Of a stretch of 35,363 nt of DNA, positions 8,287-15,100 are shown piece after piece; positions within the stretch are counted from its first letter, which is position 1; each line of letters begins with the position of its first letter. The position numbers and the translations under genes are program-made. Source of the DNA: an uncultured Schlesneria sp. (lineage in GTDB: Bacteria; Planctomycetota; Planctomycetia; Planctomycetales; Planctomycetaceae); contig CAIWEX010000329.1 in NCBI GenBank assembly GCA_903911795.1, positions 1 through 35,363 on the forward strand. The letters are read 5' to 3'. The notes beneath the pieces were generated by a model. That model was not told the origin of the DNA. It was given only the letters and a program-made list of their open reading frames with translations, and made no database searches.

Positions 8287-8307
8287 CCGGAACGCGCTAG
8301 CGTCCGG
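8287..8307. repeat. Short imperfect palindrome around CGCTAGCG
   Basis: CCGGAACGCG-CTAGCGTCCGG, with CCGGA/TCCGG ends around a CGCTAGCG core. It lies in the 218-nt spacer between the glutathione peroxidase stop and the metallophosphoesterase start. From memory, similar CGCTAGCG palindromes recur between genes in planctomycete genomes. This is the only such copy I see in the window, so membership of a dispersed family is a guess. Confidence 0.3.
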
Positions 8308-8378
8308 TTCTAACCGTTGGCAAGCACCCAGCGCTGATGGACCAAACCAAAAATCGAAACCGTGACGCAGCACTGTGA

Positions 8379-8960
8379 CTACTTATTGGATTTGGCCAAC
8401 TCGGCTTCGATGGCCTTCACGACTTCGGGGGCGTCCGGCTTGGTTCCTGTTGGAAAACGAGCGACGATTTCGCCGTTGCGGCCAATCAGGAACTTTTCGA
8501 AGTTCCACTTGATGTCGCCTGCAAACTTGGGATCTGTCGACTTGGAGGTCAACGCCTTGTAGACCGGTGACGCTTCATCACCGTTGACGTCAATCTTGGC
8601 AAACATGTCGAACGAAACGTTGTATTTCGACTGGCAAAACTTGACGATGTCGTCTTCGGTTCCAGGTTCCTGGGCTCCGAACTGATTACAAGGGAAACCG
8701 AGAACGGCCAGACCCTTATCCTTATACTTGGCGTTCAACTCTTCGAGTTGCGTGTATTGCGGGGTGGCTCCGCAGCGGCTGGCGACATTCACGACCAGCA
8801 GCACCTTGCCCTGGTACTTCTTGGCCAGATCAACTTCTTCACCCTTGATCGTTTTGACTTTGTTGTTGAGCACCGGTGAGGCCTTTTCAGCAGCGGGAAG
8901 GGAACCAGCGGTCAAAGCGAACGCGAGTCCGGCAAACAGGCAGGTGGCAAGCAGTTTCAT
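8379..8960 (-). CDS. Secreted glutathione peroxidase family protein
   Basis: A 193-residue thioredoxin-fold peroxidase. Residues 1-24 are a signal peptide ending in LPAAEK. The active-site segment reads NVASRCGATPQYTQLEEL, with a cysteine where animal enzymes have selenocysteine. LGFPCNQFGAQEPG supplies the conserved Gln (N-Q-F-G-x-Q-E), and IKWNFEKFLIGRNG the conserved Trp and Asn. It reduces hydrogen peroxide or lipid peroxides, and cysteine-type members mostly use thioredoxin-like donors. Export points to peroxide defence in the periplasm. The ATG at 8960 is chosen for the AGGAG 9 nt upstream and because the signal peptide starts there; an upstream in-frame ATG at 8993 lacks such support. 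The same-strand neighbours are not related. Confidence 0.9.
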   Translation of the reverse strand: MKLLATCLFAGLAFALTAGSLPAAEKASPVLNNKVKTIKGEEVDLAKKYQGKVLLVVNVASRCGATPQYTQLEELNAKYKDKGLAVLGFPCNQFGAQEPGTEDDIVKFCQSKYNVSFDMFAKIDVNGDEASPVYKALTSKSTDPKFAGDIKWNFEKFLIGRNGEIVARFPTGTKPDAPEVVKAIEAELAKSNK

Positions 8961-9113
8961 CGGAGGGAACTCCTGGCGGGAACCAACGGCCACGCGAACA
9001 GCTCGCCCGCCTTGGGCGTTTCGCGCGGAGGTGCTAATAGTGTAGTCATCCCCGGCGGGATGGCCAGCGACAACCCTGAGACATTACGACGCGAGTACGA
9101 GTTGTGCCCGTCC

Positions 9114-9962
9114 TTATTGAATCTTTTTGGCACGGCCGACGCGGCCCAGATAGTCCACAAAAATCAGATCTTTGGCCGAGATCGACCGAACAGCGAATCC
9201 GAAGGTACTTCCGACGCGGTCAGGATGAATGGAGGAATTCACGTGAAACTTGATGGTTCCACGCTCGACTTTCCAGGTGCCAGCCGTCACCGGTGTCTGG
9301 ACGAAGACTTTCTGAAACAGTCGCAGTTCCTGAAATTCACGTGTCGTGCTGAAGGTGCCGTTGTTTCGCATTTGAATGAACAGTGATCCTTGCGTGTCAT
9401 CGTACTTCCAGACACCCTCAGACAGTTTCGTGACGTCGGCGTCGGTGAGAATTGCCGCGGCAGGGACCTCTTCGGGTTTCGGATCCTTGTCCGGTGCTGG
9501 CTTCGTGGTCGCTTTACCTGCTGCAGTCACAGGTTGCAGGACCAGTAACATCCGCTTCGTTCCTTCCTTGGCAGAAAACTCTCCAGGAGACTTGTCGGAT
9601 GGATCTGACAAACAGACGATCAACCGACTTTCATCAAACTTGTAGATCCCGCGGATTTCTTCCTTGTTCGTACCTGTCAGCGTAATTGTGTGCGGATATT
9701 GCGTCGCATCGATCGAGAAAATCCGCACATGCTTCTTATTGTCGACCGTCGAATGAATCATGATCGCGTTGTCCGCGATGTCCAGTCGTCCTCCTGATGG
9801 CAGCCAGTCGGGAATCGCTTGCCGCGGAATGACTTTTCCGTCTTCGACCAGCTCTGTGACTTCCCACTGTCCATGAAGCTTTTTCAGTTCATTTTCCTGT
9901 CCCAGCAGGGATGTCGATGAAGCGATCAAGAAAACGGCGGTCCAGCAGACGAGCTTGTTCAT
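9114..9962 (-). CDS. Secreted lipocalin-like protein (TIGR03067 type)
   Basis: A 282-residue exported protein. Residues 1-21 (MNKLVCWTAVFLIASSTSLLG) are a signal peptide. Residues 25-140 begin ELKKLHGQWEVTELVEDGKV, the pattern of the planctomycete TIGR03067 family, whose fold is lipocalin-like. A Pro/Lys-rich linker (about 148-170) leads to a second beta-rich domain that opens LSEGVWKYDDTQGSLFIQM and may be a diverged copy. Function is unknown; ligand binding in the periplasm is only suggested by the fold. The ATG at 9962 has GGAG 6 nt upstream and starts the signal peptide; longer in-frame readings to 10052 are unlikely. Confidence 0.75.
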   Translation of the reverse strand: MNKLVCWTAVFLIASSTSLLGQENELKKLHGQWEVTELVEDGKVIPRQAIPDWLPSGGRLDIADNAIMIHSTVDNKKHVRIFSIDATQYPHTITLTGTNKEEIRGIYKFDESRLIVCLSDPSDKSPGEFSAKEGTKRMLLVLQPVTAAGKATTKPAPDKDPKPEEVPAAAILTDADVTKLSEGVWKYDDTQGSLFIQMRNNGTFSTTREFQELRLFQKVFVQTPVTAGTWKVERGTIKFHVNSSIHPDRVGSTFGFAVRSISAKDLIFVDYLGRVGRAKKIQ

Positions 9963-10113
9963 GGTTTCTCCGTAAACGAAACGAACGTGCCGACATCCAG
10001 TTTGCGGCAATGACTGAAAAGTTAACCGAACAAATACGCGGCGACTACCCACTCAAACGAAGTTCGACGTCGCGGAAATCCGTTTTGAGCGGATGGCCAT
10101 TGCATCGATGGAT

Positions 10114-10581
10114 TCACACATCGTTTCGAAAAATCTGCTCCATGACGGTGTAGCTGGCATCGCGAAAGCCCAGCTTCTGATACGCCTGCTGAGCACGCGT
10201 GTTATGCGTCTCGACGTATAAACGCAGACCAATCACGTCTTGTGAAGATTTGGCGAGGTTTTCCAGATGTTGATAAAGTGCGCGGAACACGCCGCGATGT
10301 CGATATTCTGGCAGAACGTAGACACTTTGCAGCCACCAGATCTCACCGTTGCGCCAGTCACTCCACTCACGCGTGTACATCATCTGCCCCACCACGGATT
10401 CTGCGAAGCTGGCGACAAAGTAGCAGCCGTGGCGTGAGTCACCTAGCAGAGTTCGAACCCCGGCAGAGATCACTTCGGGCTGTAAGGTTTTCCCTTCGGT
10501 TTCTGCTGCCAGTCGACTATTGAAATCAGCGATCACTTCCCAGTCTTGCGGCTGGGCAGTTCGAACTTCAAATTCAATCAT
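10114..10581 (-). CDS. GNAT family N-acetyltransferase
   Basis: A 155-residue single-domain GNAT enzyme, normal in length. Residues 85-108 hold the acetyl-CoA motif, LQSVYVLPEYRHRGVFRALY, with R94-H95-R96-G97 standing for the usual Q/R-x-x-G-x pyrophosphate loop. LYVETHNTRAQQAYQKLGF (121-139) is the standard end of the fold, with a Tyr that can act as general acid. It transfers acetyl from acetyl-CoA to an amine in the cytoplasm; the acceptor cannot be read. The ATG at 10581 has GAGG 8 nt upstream. An in-frame extension to 10761 has no ribosome site and an odd composition, so I exclude it. The gene is divergent from 10931. Confidence 0.85.
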   Translation of the reverse strand: MIEFEVRTAQPQDWEVIADFNSRLAAETEGKTLQPEVISAGVRTLLGDSRHGCYFVASFAESVVGQMMYTREWSDWRNGEIWWLQSVYVLPEYRHRGVFRALYQHLENLAKSSQDVIGLRLYVETHNTRAQQAYQKLGFRDASYTVMEQIFRNDV

Positions 10582-10820
10582 TGCCAATCCTCGATTGCAT
10601 CCGTTCCAGTCGTTATCCCCCGCGCGGTTTAACAGCGACAGTCTGACGAATACACAGAATGAATGCCAATCGGCAAAACTTGCCGAGTCAAAATGGCGAT
10701 ATTGAATCGTGTAAGGAAACTTTGACGGGGAGGCAAGCGCTTCCCGCAGAAGGGGCCGCAAGGCCTGACCTGCGACTCCCCTGCGACCCTCCAGTCGGCG
10801 GGCCGCTTATTCACAGAACA

Positions 10821-10845
10821 CAACTTCATACCCGAAATGAAGTTG
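10821..10845. promoter_or_regulatory. 9-bp inverted repeat between divergent genes
   Basis: CAACTTCAT-ACCCGAA-ATGAAGTTG, perfect arms, 85 nt before the coiled-coil gene and 240 nt before the acetyltransferase. It is the clearest feature of the 349-nt divergent spacer 10582-10930, where I see no gene. No T-run follows, so an operator or leader hairpin is more likely than a terminator. Confidence 0.4.
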
Positions 10846-10930
10846 CAACCGATGCCCAGGATGCAGAATCCGGTCCAGGACGACCCGCGTGACTTTGACT
10901 TCCCGAATTCGCGGATCGGAAGGAGCAATC

Positions 10931-12211
10931 GTGTACACATCAGAAGGTGCGAAAATGCGATCAATCGAAAATCAATTGGCAGAACAACAGAAACAATCGT
11001 GGTTGATGCTCATTGCAGGGATCACACTCGGTTTTGTCGGGCTTCATTTCCTGATGGCCCGCCCGATGGCTCGAGAAATCGAGCGGATGCAAATTGACCT
11101 GGCTCAGGTTGAACAACGGATGCAGGATCTGGTCGGTGCTCGTGACGAAGTCTGGCAAGCAAACAGCCTGCTTTCCAGCCTGAAGGCTCAACAAGGGCAG
11201 ATCGCGGAAGCTCGGACTGCTCTGCAGAGTATTCGCGAATTGCGAAGCGAACTGCTCGAAGAATCGAGCCGAAATGGCGAAGCAACGAAATCGCTGGAAA
11301 TGACAGCAAAGTTGCAGTCCGCTCTGATCGATCAAAAGCCGGTTTCCGAACAGGCGACGACTTCATTTGAACAGATGAAGTCCCTGCAAGACGTCCTCGC
11401 AGCTCAAATCGAATCCAACAAGGCGGCTGCGACAACGCTCACTGAAATCGTGGCGATGAAGAACGAAATTCGCCAGCAGGCGAAGGATTTGGAACAGACT
11501 CGTCTGGCATTGACCGAGTTGACCCAGGTGGCCGCGCAGTTGCGCCAGCAGAATGAAGGAATGGCCCAGGCAAAGAAGAGCCTGGAAGACCTCGGCACTT
11601 TGAAGACTGGTCTGACGAAGGCTGCGGAAGACCTGGAAATCGCTCAATCGGTTTCGGACCAGTTGGTTTCGCTGGAACGACGCCTCGCGGAAGGTGGACA
11701 GTCGGTTGCCATCGCCAGTGAACGAGCGGACGAATTAATCGCGCTGAACAAGAAGCTCGACCAGAACGACCTGAAGGTGACGACGTCACGTCAGAATCTG
11801 GATGGCTTGCTGAGCCTTCAACAACATCTGCTGGGTCAGACCCGGAATGTCGCGGACGCGATCCAAACGTTGGAAGTCCTGAGCGGATTCCAGGATGAAT
11901 TCGTCTCACAAACACAGGTCCTGAGCGAAATGCATCGCAGCCTGATGGAAATCAGCCTGATGGAAAGTACCCTGACCAAAGTTTCGCGAATGATGAAGCC
12001 GCTCGTGGAACTCGGCAACCTTCGCCGCCTCAATGACGACGAACTGCGCAACGCTGCTCGCTTGATTCTCGATCAACGAACCGCGACCCGCCTCTCCAAG
12101 AACTCGGCCGAACCGGCGACTCGATCAACGGACGACGTACCCAATCCGACAGTCGAAACCCCGAACGCCGAAAAAGCAGGACTGGTTCCAACACCGGATG
12201 ATGTCGAGTAA
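10931..12211 (+). CDS. Membrane-anchored coiled-coil protein, unknown function
   Basis: A 426-residue protein with one membrane helix at about 23-42 (SWLMLIAGITLGFVGLHFLM) and then nearly 350 residues of Gln/Glu/Ala/Leu-rich coiled coil, repeating phrases such as QTRLALTELTQVAAQLRQQ. The tail (about 395-426) is Pro/Thr/Glu-rich and disordered. No enzyme motif is visible. Such proteins act as spacers, scaffolds or chemoreceptor-like helices; a methyl-accepting signature was not found. The GTG at 10931 is chosen for AGGAG 6 nt upstream; the ATG at 10955 is the alternative and keeps the membrane helix. The next gene is 370 nt on, behind a strong terminator, so this is a single-gene unit. I do not recognise the family. 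Confidence 0.75.
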   Translation: MYTSEGAKMRSIENQLAEQQKQSWLMLIAGITLGFVGLHFLMARPMAREIERMQIDLAQVEQRMQDLVGARDEVWQANSLLSSLKAQQGQIAEARTALQSIRELRSELLEESSRNGEATKSLEMTAKLQSALIDQKPVSEQATTSFEQMKSLQDVLAAQIESNKAAATTLTEIVAMKNEIRQQAKDLEQTRLALTELTQVAAQLRQQNEGMAQAKKSLEDLGTLKTGLTKAAEDLEIAQSVSDQLVSLERRLAEGGQSVAIASERADELIALNKKLDQNDLKVTTSRQNLDGLLSLQQHLLGQTRNVADAIQTLEVLSGFQDEFVSQTQVLSEMHRSLMEISLMESTLTKVSRMMKPLVELGNLRRLNDDELRNAARLILDQRTATRLSKNSAEPATRSTDDVPNPTVETPNAEKAGLVPTPDDVE

Positions 12212-12241
12212 TTCGACCTCACTGAAGTTGAACGAATTGAG

Positions 12242-12273
12242 ACTCGACGAGGCAATGCCTCGTCGAGTTTTTT
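12242..12273 (+). terminator. Rho-independent terminator after the coiled-coil gene
   Basis: ACTCGACGAGGC-AAT-GCCTCGTCGAGT is a perfect 12-bp stem with a 3-nt loop, ending in six T (12268-12273). It starts 31 nt after the stop at 12211. It separates this gene from the fatty-acid-like cluster. Confidence 0.93.
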
Positions 12274-12444
12274 ACGTCTTGAGATTTCCGAAGGCGTCTG
12301 CCTTGGCTTCCACAGGGCGTTGACCAGATGCCTGCCGCGGAAAAGAGTGCTTTCAGACGACGCAATTGCCGATTGTCGAAGACGCGGGACAAGTTCCAGC
12401 ACTAGCTAGTCAAACAAGCCAATATTGATCTGAACCCCACGTTA

Positions 12445-12476
12445 CGTAATGATTTTGACTGATCAAAACCATTACG
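12445..12476. promoter_or_regulatory. 14-bp inverted repeat upstream of the fatty-acid-like cluster
   Basis: Arms CGTAATGATTTTGA and TCAAAACCATTACG around the 4-nt centre CTGA match at 13 of 14 positions. It ends 19 nt before the -35 of the candidate promoter at 12496-12524, a usual place for a regulator site. No T-run follows, so a terminator is unlikely. Regulation of the cluster is inferred. Confidence 0.5.
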
Positions 12477-12495
12477 CGATCTGGGGACTTCTCAG

Positions 12496-12524
12496 TTGTA
12501 GGGGCCTGCCTTGACCAATAGAAT
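12496..12524 (+). promoter_or_regulatory. Candidate sigma-70-type promoter of the fatty-acid-like cluster
   Basis: TTGTAG (12496-12501) and TAGAAT (12519-12524) are 17 nt apart. The -10 matches five of six consensus bases, the -35 three of six. It would give a leader of about 50 nt before the ATG at 12582. The rest of 12274-12495 contains the inverted repeat and no gene. Confidence 0.4.
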
Positions 12525-12581
12525 GTCACGGTTCGCCGTTTCCGGCAAATAAAAGAGTGTTGTCACAGTTGGACCATCTGC

Positions 12582-13058
12582 ATGCGTTTTCTGTTGATTG
12601 ATCGGATTACGGAACTTGTGCCGCACAAATCGATCTCGGCGGTCAAGAACCTGACGCTTGCCGAAGAGTATCTCGCGGATCATTTTCCGGGTTTTCCAGT
12701 AATGCCAGGCGTGTTGATGCTGGAAACTCTGGTCCAGGCGGGGGGGTGGTTGGTTCGGTATTCCGAGAATTTCGCTCACAGCGCTGTGCTGTTGAAAGAG
12801 GTTCGAGCAATTCGATTCAACAACTTCGTCTCTCCCGGAAACACGCTCAAGGTGGATTTGACAGTACGGAAGCAAGACGGTGCACTTTGGGAATTCAACG
12901 GAACCGGCACTGTCAACGGGAATTCAGCAGTTTCCGCCAGACTTTGTCTGGAGGCATTGAATTTGGCGGACCGAAATCCAGAGTTAGCGGCGTCGGATTC
13001 CGCCCGAACTGAAAGTTACCGAAACATATTCCAGCAGATTTGGACTCCACCTGCCTAA
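12582..13058 (+). CDS. FabZ-like 3-hydroxyacyl-ACP dehydratase (first copy)
   Basis: A 158-residue hotdog-fold protein. HFPGFPVMPGVLMLETLVQA (34-53) matches the FabZ/FabA signature, with catalytic His34 and Glu48. It removes water from 3-hydroxyacyl-ACP to give trans-2-enoyl-ACP in the cytoplasm. It is close in length to FabZ (about 150) and lacks the FabA isomerase extension. The start MRFLLIDRI is shared in form with the second dehydratase at 14507 (MRWFWIDRF). GGA lies 8 nt before the ATG. It opens the cluster, 69 nt before the ketoreductase. It may instead act on a special acyl chain and so not be the housekeeping FabZ. Confidence 0.85.
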   Translation: MRFLLIDRITELVPHKSISAVKNLTLAEEYLADHFPGFPVMPGVLMLETLVQAGGWLVRYSENFAHSAVLLKEVRAIRFNNFVSPGNTLKVDLTVRKQDGALWEFNGTGTVNGNSAVSARLCLEALNLADRNPELAASDSARTESYRNIFQQIWTPPA

Positions 13059-13127
13059 GATGGCAGGCGACTAAGTTCACGTTTTCGTAAAGTTGAGAAG
13101 CGTCGTATCGCTCACGGGCGCAAAAGG

Positions 13128-13895
13128 ATGTCGATTTTGATGAATCTTTCCGGACGGATAGCATTGGTAACAGGGGGAAGCCGCGGAATCGGACGAGCGA
13201 TCGTCTGCAGCCTTGCAGAAGCAGGTGCCAAAGTGGCTTTCGTCTATCAATCCAATAAAGAAGCAGCCGAAAAGCTGGCTGCGGAACAGGCCGCACTGGG
13301 ACACGAAGTCTTGGCGCTGCAAGCAGATGTGAGCAAAAAGGCCGAAGCAGACGCGATCGTCGAACAAGTTCTGGCGAAATGGGAAAAGATCGATATTCTC
13401 GTGAACAATGCGGGTATCATTCGAGATAAACCGATTCTGGCGATGAGTAGCGACGATTGGCAGCAGGTGATTGACACAAATCTGACAAGTGTTTTCAACT
13501 TTTGTCAGGCTGTTGTTCGCCCGATGATGTCGGCTCGATATGGTCGAATTGTCAATATGTCCAGCGTTTCGGCCGATTTTTCGAATCCCGGTCAGGCAAA
13601 CTATGCGGCGAGCAAAGCTGGAATTGAAGGTTTTTCCCGCTGCATGGCGACGGAATACGCCAAGCGTGGAATTACCGTCAACTGCGTTGCGCCGGGGTTT
13701 ATCGAAACCGATATGACAGTGGCAGTTGTGAATGCGGCGGGCGATAAGATCAAGAATTCGATTCCAGTGAGGCGGCTGGGAAAACCCGATGATATTGCGA
13801 ACGCAGTCCTGTTTTTCGTGAGTGAACAGGCCAGTTACATCACCGGGCAGATTTTGAAAGTGGATGGTGGGCTGACGCTTGGTGGAATGGGTTAA
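13128..13895 (+). CDS. fabG: 3-oxoacyl-ACP reductase (FabG-like SDR)
   Basis: A 255-residue short-chain dehydrogenase of classical length. It shows the NADP-binding TGGSRGIG (15-22), NNAG (93-96), and the catalytic tetrad Asn118, Ser146, Tyr159 and Lys163 (YAASK). The end has the family's FVSEQASYITGQ and VDGG. It reduces 3-oxoacyl-ACP to 3-hydroxyacyl-ACP with NADPH, the step just before the dehydratase next to it. The ATG at 13128 overlaps the AAAAGGA that would serve a second ATG at 13140 (MNLSG), so the true start may be 13140. The fabG label rests on motif and context; other SDRs of secondary metabolism look alike. Confidence 0.87.
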   Translation: MSILMNLSGRIALVTGGSRGIGRAIVCSLAEAGAKVAFVYQSNKEAAEKLAAEQAALGHEVLALQADVSKKAEADAIVEQVLAKWEKIDILVNNAGIIRDKPILAMSSDDWQQVIDTNLTSVFNFCQAVVRPMMSARYGRIVNMSSVSADFSNPGQANYAASKAGIEGFSRCMATEYAKRGITVNCVAPGFIETDMTVAVVNAAGDKIKNSIPVRRLGKPDDIANAVLFFVSEQASYITGQILKVDGGLTLGGMG

Positions 13896-14048
13896 CCTTT
13901 TCTGCCTGGGTGTTTAGACCTGAATATATTTTCGAGTTTGATTGATGCGTGCGTTGCCCCGGCGATCAATCTTCAGTTTTGGGGCCATTTCGCGGATCGG
14001 TATGCGGGACAGGTTTGTCTCGCACGCTTGACCGCAGGAGAATCTTGG

Positions 14049-14447
14049 ATGCCTTCACGCGACGAAATTTTTGAAAAAGTTCAGTCAACACTGGTCGATG
14101 CGCTCGGTCTGGACGAGGATGAGGTCACTGCAACCTCCCGTCTGAAGGCAGATCTGGGTGCCGAATCGATCGATTTTCTGGACATCGTTTTCCGCCTGGA
14201 AAAGAATTTTGGCATCAAGATTCCTCGGAACGAATTGTTTCCGGAAAGTCTGTTTACTGCCGATTCCGGGTTTGCCGAAAACGGTCGGGTGACTGCCAAG
14301 GGCCTGGACGAACTGCGCACCCGTTTGCCGCACGCCGACAAGGACACGCTGGATGCCCTCGCTAAGGATCCGCGGGTCGAAAACGTCGAAGACCTGTTCA
14401 CCGTGAACATGGTTGTCAATTTCCTGGCTTCGAAGCTGGCGGCCTGA
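14049..14447 (+). CDS. Acyl carrier protein with an internal insertion
   Basis: A 132-residue carrier protein. LGAESIDFLDIVFRLEKNFG carries Ser40, the site for 4'-phosphopantetheine, in the usual D/E-S-L/I-D context. Helix I is EIFEKVQSTLVDAL. Canonical ACPs are about 78 residues; here about 45 extra residues sit between helix II (FGIKIPRNELFPES) and the helix III-like end (VEDLFTVNMVVNFLASKL), including KGLDELRTRLPHADKDTLDAL. It should tether the growing acyl chain for the enzymes beside it. AGGAG lies 8 nt before the ATG at 14049; an earlier in-frame start at 13938 adds sequence unlike an ACP. It sits between ketoreductase and second dehydratase. Confidence 0.88.
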   Translation: MPSRDEIFEKVQSTLVDALGLDEDEVTATSRLKADLGAESIDFLDIVFRLEKNFGIKIPRNELFPESLFTADSGFAENGRVTAKGLDELRTRLPHADKDTLDALAKDPRVENVEDLFTVNMVVNFLASKLAA

Positions 14448-14506
14448 TCACAGCCCGACAGGATTTGTCGCGACCGGACGCGGTCGCGGTTTCGTGAGGG
14501 CTTTGA

Positions 14507-14989
14507 ATGCGTTGGTTCTGGATCGATCGGTTTACCGAGTTCAAAAGCGGGTCACACGCCACGGCGATTAAAAACGTGACGTTGTCTGAAGACCATCTGC
14601 ATGACCACATGCCGGGGTTTCCAGTCATGCCCGCTTCATTGATGCTCGAAGGAATGGCTCAAACGGGCGGAATCCTGTTGGGTGAACAGAAGCAGTTCGC
14701 CCACATCGTCATTTTGGCCAAGGTCCCTCGAATGACCTTTCATAGTTGGGCGTGTCCCGGTGATACACTTGTGTACACGGCCAAGCTGATCGAAGCCCGT
14801 GATGAGGGTGGGATGGTTGAAGTTCAGGCTCACGTTGGACAACGATTAGTGGCCGAGGGCGAGATTGTCTTTGCTCACGTCGACGAAGCCGCGGGTGGTG
14901 GCGGGACGATCGATCAAAAGAACTTCGTATTTTCCATGCTCCGCGGGGTTCTCGATGTCGGGAAAGCGGGAGATGGTTCCGCGGAATGA
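14507..14989 (+). CDS. FabZ-like 3-hydroxyacyl-ACP dehydratase (second copy)
   Basis: A 160-residue hotdog protein related to that at 12582 and equally placed in its motifs: HMPGFPVMPASLMLEGMAQT (34-53) with His34 and Glu48. It differs where the first has PGVLMLET, reading PASLMLEG. It should dehydrate 3-hydroxyacyl-ACP; with two copies the pair may work as a heterodimer or on different chain lengths. Residues 133-160 form a loose tail. The ATG is 59 nt after the carrier protein gene, with GAGGG 10 nt upstream. One copy may have lost catalysis or gained isomerase ability, but both keep the His/Glu pair. Confidence 0.85.
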   Translation: MRWFWIDRFTEFKSGSHATAIKNVTLSEDHLHDHMPGFPVMPASLMLEGMAQTGGILLGEQKQFAHIVILAKVPRMTFHSWACPGDTLVYTAKLIEARDEGGMVEVQAHVGQRLVAEGEIVFAHVDEAAGGGGTIDQKNFVFSMLRGVLDVGKAGDGSAE

Positions 14990-15100
14990 TTCCGGCGGGA
15001 AAGGTGATCCGTGGGATTGCCAATCAATGTCCGCATGGGTTTCGCGCGTGGCCGGGATGGTCGCGTAGAGTCATCCGCAGCAGTTGAAGAGGAATTCGCC

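Noticed and set aside
8900-8960. Selenocysteine form of the glutathione peroxidase
   Set aside because: The active-site codon is a plain cysteine codon and no in-frame TGA is present.
13938-14048. Longer start for the acyl carrier protein
   Set aside because: The extra 37 residues do not resemble an ACP, and AGGAG sits correctly before the ATG at 14049.
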